Assembly (NCBI GenBank): GCA_019415335.1
Contig: DXKH01000045.1
Location: 65,406-129,405, forward strand
DNA length: 64,000 nt
Source of the DNA: Citrobacter sp.
GTDB taxonomy: Bacteria > Pseudomonadota > Gammaproteobacteria > Enterobacterales > Enterobacteriaceae
Direction: 5' to 3'
The position numbers were made by a program, and so were the translations under genes. Positions within the stretch are counted from its first letter, which is position 1. Every line of letters starts with the position of its first letter. A model generated the notes under the pieces. It was not told where the DNA came from, searched no databases, and saw nothing but the letters and a program-made list of their open reading frames with translations. This document shows positions 60,663 to 64,000 of this stretch, piece by piece.

Positions 60663-61127
60663 CTAAATTCGTCTTGCCTGCCAAAAGTTTTTTCGCCAGT
60701 AAACATTATCCAGCGACGAGCGCATCACACCACGACTGGTTGACGCATGAATAAACTGACCGTTGGTATCATAAATACCCACATGTAAACCGCTCTCCCC
60801 CGAACCGGTTTTGAAAAAGACCAAATCGCCAGGCAGCAAGTCTTCTTTGTCGATTTCCGTCCCTAGCTTCGCCTGTTGACGAGTTTCTCGTGGTAGTTGC
60901 AAAGAAAACTGGTCACGCATGGTCATCAGTACAAAACCGGAACAATCCACACCACCACGACTCATGCCACCGTAACGATAAGGTGTACCGCGCCAGGTCT
61001 GAAGTTGGTCATTTAATCCGGCAATAACGGTGATGGAATCAGAGAGCCGGGCATTGGGCGGCGGCGCTCGGTGGCTACTACATCCTGCCAACAACAGTGC
61101 TGTGCAAAAAAGAAACCAGAAACGCAT
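60663..61127 (-). CDS. nlpC: NlpC, NlpC/P60 peptidoglycan hydrolase lipoprotein
   Basis: 154 residues. A lipoprotein signal with LLLAGC (Cys16), then the NlpC/P60 papain-like domain: Cys62 in GGVDCSGFV and His in GLHVGIYD, with a downstream polar residue in FIHAS. It would cleave D-Glu-DAP bonds in muropeptides. It stands 67 bp after btuD. The 60440-60662 gap upstream of ydiV shows no gene. Confidence 0.95.
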   Translation of the reverse strand: MRFWFLFCTALLLAGCSSHRAPPPNARLSDSITVIAGLNDQLQTWRGTPYRYGGMSRGGVDCSGFVLMTMRDQFSLQLPRETRQQAKLGTEIDKEDLLPGDLVFFKTGSGESGLHVGIYDTNGQFIHASTSRGVMRSSLDNVYWRKNFWQARRI

Positions 61128-61194
61128 TCAGGCGAATCCTCTGTATTTTTTATACTTCAGGGTATTTACGCGGGTTTTCAAGAAACCATTTCGT

Positions 61195-61944
61195 TTAAGT
61201 GGTTGATATAAGCATTCTGTGACCTTCGATGTCAAGACGCCGGAAGTGTAGCCCATAGGCTCGTGTTAAATGCACTGGCGTTAGCACCTCATCTCGCGGA
61301 CCGCTGGCGAGCATTTTCCCCTGTTTTAGCAACCACGCCTGATGTGCGTGACGCAAGGTATGATTCAGATCGTGACTGCTCATCACGATGGCAATCCCCT
61401 GCTGGCACAGGCGGTGCAGAATGCGATCCAGCGCATTTTGCTGCGCGACATCGAGGCTGTTCATGGGTTCATCGAGTAGCAATAGCTGCCCCTGCGGATT
61501 GGTCTCTGGCGCGATTTGCAGGACCACGGCGGCAAGGCGGACACGCTGCCATTCACCGCCCGAGAGTTCCTTCGTATTGCGCCCGAGTTTATCCGCCAGC
61601 CCCAGCGACTCGGCCACCGCAGTAAGCTGGTCAGTCCGCGTTTTGTCAGCCTGATGCAGCGTCAGAAAGTGCCATACCGGCATCGCGAAGGGCGGATTTT
61701 GCTGCTGCGCCAGATAGGCACGATGCCGGGCAAGTTTGGCGGCGGGCCACAGCGCCAGTTCAGTTCCCGCCAGAGCGATCGTTCCCGCTCCACTGGTTAG
61801 CCCTGCCATTCGCGCCAGCAGCGTGCTTTTCCCGGCACCATTCGGCCCCACCAGATGCAGGATTTCCCCTGCCCGAATCTCGCCGGACAGAGGCCCTAAC
61901 CGGGTCGATTCGGCCACATCCTGTAACTGCATCAGTGACGACAT
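61195..61944 (-). CDS. btuD: BtuD, vitamin B12 ABC transporter ATPase
   Basis: 249 residues. Walker [10 protein letters not shown], signature [16 protein letters not shown], Walker [13 protein letters not shown] and SSHD switch are present. Powers BtuC in cobalamin import with BtuF, which is encoded elsewhere. Its start shares one base with the btuE stop. Confidence 0.96.
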   Translation of the reverse strand: MSSLMQLQDVAESTRLGPLSGEIRAGEILHLVGPNGAGKSTLLARMAGLTSGAGTIALAGTELALWPAAKLARHRAYLAQQQNPPFAMPVWHFLTLHQADKTRTDQLTAVAESLGLADKLGRNTKELSGGEWQRVRLAAVVLQIAPETNPQGQLLLLDEPMNSLDVAQQNALDRILHRLCQQGIAIVMSSHDLNHTLRHAHQAWLLKQGKMLASGPRDEVLTPVHLTRAYGLHFRRLDIEGHRMLISTT

Positions 61945-62495
61945 TATTTATCCAGTGCGAGTTTGATACTTTCCATAACGATGGGGTCTTCCGGCGTCAT
62001 ATCCGGTGAAAAACGCTGTATCACCTTGCCATCACGGCCCACGAGGAACTTCTCGAAGTTCCACAGGATGTCATCAGGATAGAGCGGCGCACGCCCTTTG
62101 CTGGCCATGCGCTCATAGAAACCGCTCCCTTCAGGGGCGACTGCCGTCGGCGCCGCGTCAATCAGTTTCTGATACAGCGGATGACGTCTTTCCCCGTTCA
62201 CCTCAATCTTGCTGAACATCGGGAAGGTCACGCCCCAGGTCATCGCACAATACGTTTTAATCTCGTCTTCACTGCCCGGTTCCTGTCCGAGGAACTGATT
62301 GCAGGGAAAACCCAGCACGGTAAAACCACGATCGGCCCACGCCTTTTGAATATTTTCCAGTTGTTCATACTGCGGCGTGAGGCCGCATTTAGACGCCACA
62401 TTCACCACCAGCAGCACATTACCGGCAAATTTATCGAGGGTCGTCACCTCGCCATCAATCGTCGTCACTTCAGTGTTCAGAATCGAGTCTTGCAT
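61944..62495 (-). CDS. btuE: BtuE, thioredoxin/glutathione peroxidase
   Basis: 183 residues of the glutathione peroxidase family. The peroxidatic Cys37 is in NVASKCGLT, with the Gln/Trp partners in GFPCNQF and LWNFEKFLV. Despite the name, it is not needed for B12 transport and reduces hydroperoxides. It lies between btuC and btuD, transcribed in the same direction. Confidence 0.95.
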   Translation of the reverse strand: MQDSILNTEVTTIDGEVTTLDKFAGNVLLVVNVASKCGLTPQYEQLENIQKAWADRGFTVLGFPCNQFLGQEPGSEDEIKTYCAMTWGVTFPMFSKIEVNGERRHPLYQKLIDAAPTAVAPEGSGFYERMASKGRAPLYPDDILWNFEKFLVGRDGKVIQRFSPDMTPEDPIVMESIKLALDK

Positions 62496-62558
62496 AGCCT
62501 CTCCAGGATCGTGAGTAATTCAAATACTAGTTTCTAATCATAGACTGTCTTGTCGTAC

Positions 62559-63539
62559 CTAACGTCCGGCTTTGAGTAACAGCCAGATAAAGACCGGTGC
62601 GCCGAGCGTCGCGGTGACCACGCCAATCGGCAATTCCGCGGAGGCCAGCGCCAGGCGAGCAACCACATCCGCCAGCAGCAGCGCAATGGCCCCTGCCAGT
62701 GCACAGGCAGGTAACAGCACGCGGTGGTCCGTTAAACCACACAGGCGTAAAATATGGGGGATGACCAGGCCAATAAAACCAATTGCCCCGGCCAGTGCCA
62801 CGCTCACCCCGACCATCCAGCCGGTGGCAACCACCAACAGATTGCGCCAGAACCACAGGGGAAGCCCCAACTGTCGGGCAGAGGTTTCCCCCAGTGCCAG
62901 CATGTTCATCGCCTGCGATTGATAGCAGATCCACACCAGCACCGGGATCAGAGCCAGCATCAGCCAGGACTGCTCCCAGTTGACGCCGCCAAACCCACCC
63001 ATCATCCAGTACATCAACTGGCGCAGATCGAATGAGGTTGAAAAATAGATGGCCCAGGTCATCAGGGCGCTACAGATGATCCCTAACGCCACGCCAGCAA
63101 GCAGCAGACGACTGGTTGAGAGGTGACGGCGGGCAAAGCGCAAGAGGATTAGGGTGATGACCAGCGCGCCGGCAATCGCACACAGTCCGAGCGCCCAGTG
63201 AGGTAGCACACCCTTCCCCAGCAGCACGGCGGCGATCAACCCCACGCCCGCACCGTTGGAGACACCGAGCAATCCCGGCTCCGCGAGCGGGTTTTCAAAC
63301 AGCGCCTGCATCACTGCGCCGGACAAGGCCAGCGCCGCACCTACCAGCAGAACAGCCAGCGCGCGCGGAAGGCGAATTTGCCAGACAAAGAGTTCGCCAC
63401 GCGGCGTCAGCCAGTCAGCGGGCGATATCCACTGCTCTCCGGCGCACAGGCTTAACAGCAATGTCAGCAACATTAGTACCGACAGGCTCAGGATCCAGCG
63501 CACATGTTGTCGCTGTTGTTGACGGGCAAAAGTCAGCAT
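62559..63539 (-). CDS. btuC: BtuC, vitamin B12 ABC transporter permease
   Basis: 326 residues with about ten membrane helices, FecCD family. The conserved [32 protein letters not shown] and [12 protein letters not shown] (the L-loop to BtuD) are present. Transports cobalamin across the inner membrane. It follows ihfA by about 100 bp. Confidence 0.96.
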   Translation of the reverse strand: MLTFARQQQRQHVRWILSLSVLMLLTLLLSLCAGEQWISPADWLTPRGELFVWQIRLPRALAVLLVGAALALSGAVMQALFENPLAEPGLLGVSNGAGVGLIAAVLLGKGVLPHWALGLCAIAGALVITLILLRFARRHLSTSRLLLAGVALGIICSALMTWAIYFSTSFDLRQLMYWMMGGFGGVNWEQSWLMLALIPVLVWICYQSQAMNMLALGETSARQLGLPLWFWRNLLVVATGWMVGVSVALAGAIGFIGLVIPHILRLCGLTDHRVLLPACALAGAIALLLADVVARLALASAELPIGVVTATLGAPVFIWLLLKAGR

Positions 63540-63601
63540 GGTTTCCGTTCAACTGAAAAGGATGTCATTGATTCTACGGTGCGACATCACCGCAGAAAAG
63601 A

Positions 63602-63627
63602 AAAAAGGCCGCAAAAGCGGCCTTTTT
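63602..63627 (-). terminator. ihfA terminator
   Basis: AAAAAGGCCGC, AAAA loop, GCGGCCTTTTT: an 11-bp stem with A/T-runs on both sides, 13 bp after the ihfA stop. It can act both ways. Confidence 0.92.
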
Positions 63628-63639
63628 GGTTAGATCTGA

Positions 63640-63939
63640 TTACTCATCTTTGGGCGAAGCGTTTTCGACTCGGCTCTTTAACTTCTGTCCGGGTCTGAAG
63701 GTCACCACGCGCCGTGCTGTAATGGGAATATCTTCGCCCGTTTTCGGGTTACGTCCCGGACGTTGATTCTTATCACGCAGATCGAAGTTACCAAAACCAG
63801 AGAGTTTTACCTGCTCACCGTTTTCCAGAGCACGACGGATCTCTTCGAAAAACAGTTCGACCAGTTCTTTGGCATCCCGCTTGCTAAGCCCAAGCTTATC
63901 AAACAGATATTCTGACATTTCAGCTTTTGTAAGCGCCAT
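63640..63939 (-). CDS. ihfA: Integration host factor alpha subunit
   Basis: 99 residues, E. coli length. HU/IHF fold: [28 protein letters not shown] helices, the [34 protein letters not shown] beta-arm with the DNA-intercalating proline, and the C-terminal helix. Heterodimer with IhfB; it bends DNA at sites such as that before suf. It is 4 bp downstream of pheT, as part of the phe operon. Confidence 0.97.
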
Positions 63940-63943
63940 AGGT

Positions 63944-64000
63944 TCAATCCCTCAATGATGCCTGGAATCGCTCTTTTAATGCCTCTACACATTTGGCGAC
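63944..64000 (-). CDS. pheT: Phenylalanyl-tRNA synthetase beta chain, C-terminal end
   Basis: Eighteen codons and the TGA are visible, ending [12 protein letters not shown], the C-terminus of PheT in enterics. The gene continues past the right edge. Confidence 0.88.

Overview
The window is chromosomal DNA of an enteric gammaproteobacterium. Gene order from the ydh operon through pykF, lpp, ldtE, sufABCDSE, menI, ydiJ, ydiK, rprA, ydiL-ydiT, fadK, ppsA, ppsR, aroH, hemP, selO, ydiV, nlpC, btuDEC and ihfA to the tail of pheT follows the Escherichia coli map. It also carries a complete tetrathionate reductase locus (ttrRS ttrBCA), which E. coli K-12 lacks and Salmonella and Citrobacter have. No SPI-2 secretion genes lie beside ttr, so Citrobacter or a close relative is the best guess; this is inference from gene content, not a database match.

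Layout. Positions 1-4949 hold a species-variable block: the 3'-truncated gene of a membrane histidine kinase and a small unknown gene on the minus strand, then a four-gene polar amino acid ABC importer. Positions 4954-10678 are the ydhYVWXUT redox operon, headed by a perfect FNR box. fumD, ttrRS and the divergent ttrBCA operon follow (11141-18781), making a continuous anaerobic respiration region. A MetNIQ-type importer (18903-21420) separates it from pykF and lpp. The suf operon (25065-30577) has Fur and IHF sites in front. A LysR regulator and a divergent periplasmic metallo-beta-lactamase-fold protein are inserted between sufA and ydiH, compared with E. coli.

From 38228 come the sRNA gene rprA and a degenerate minus-strand coding remnant, then the ydi cluster: two MFS transporters, two shikimate-pathway enzymes, an acyl-CoA transferase, an acyl-CoA dehydrogenase, an AraC regulator, a FixABCX-like electron transfer set and the acyl-CoA synthetase FadK. 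Together they look like anaerobic acyl-CoA metabolism coupled to flavin electron transfer. The most interesting new signal is an 18-base identical element (about 33 bases when near matches are included). It stands about 115 bp before both ydiN and ydiQ and is a good candidate for a common operator of the two operons, perhaps for YdiP.

The right end is conserved core: ppsA with its regulator ppsR (Cra site before ppsA), aroH with a Trp repressor operator overlapping the ppsR stop, hemP with a Fur box, selO, ydiV, nlpC, btuDEC and ihfA. REP/BIME repeats sit at 18785-18895, 46580-46610, about 51251-51285 and 52959-53151. I saw no tRNA, rRNA, insertion sequence, prophage or CRISPR array.
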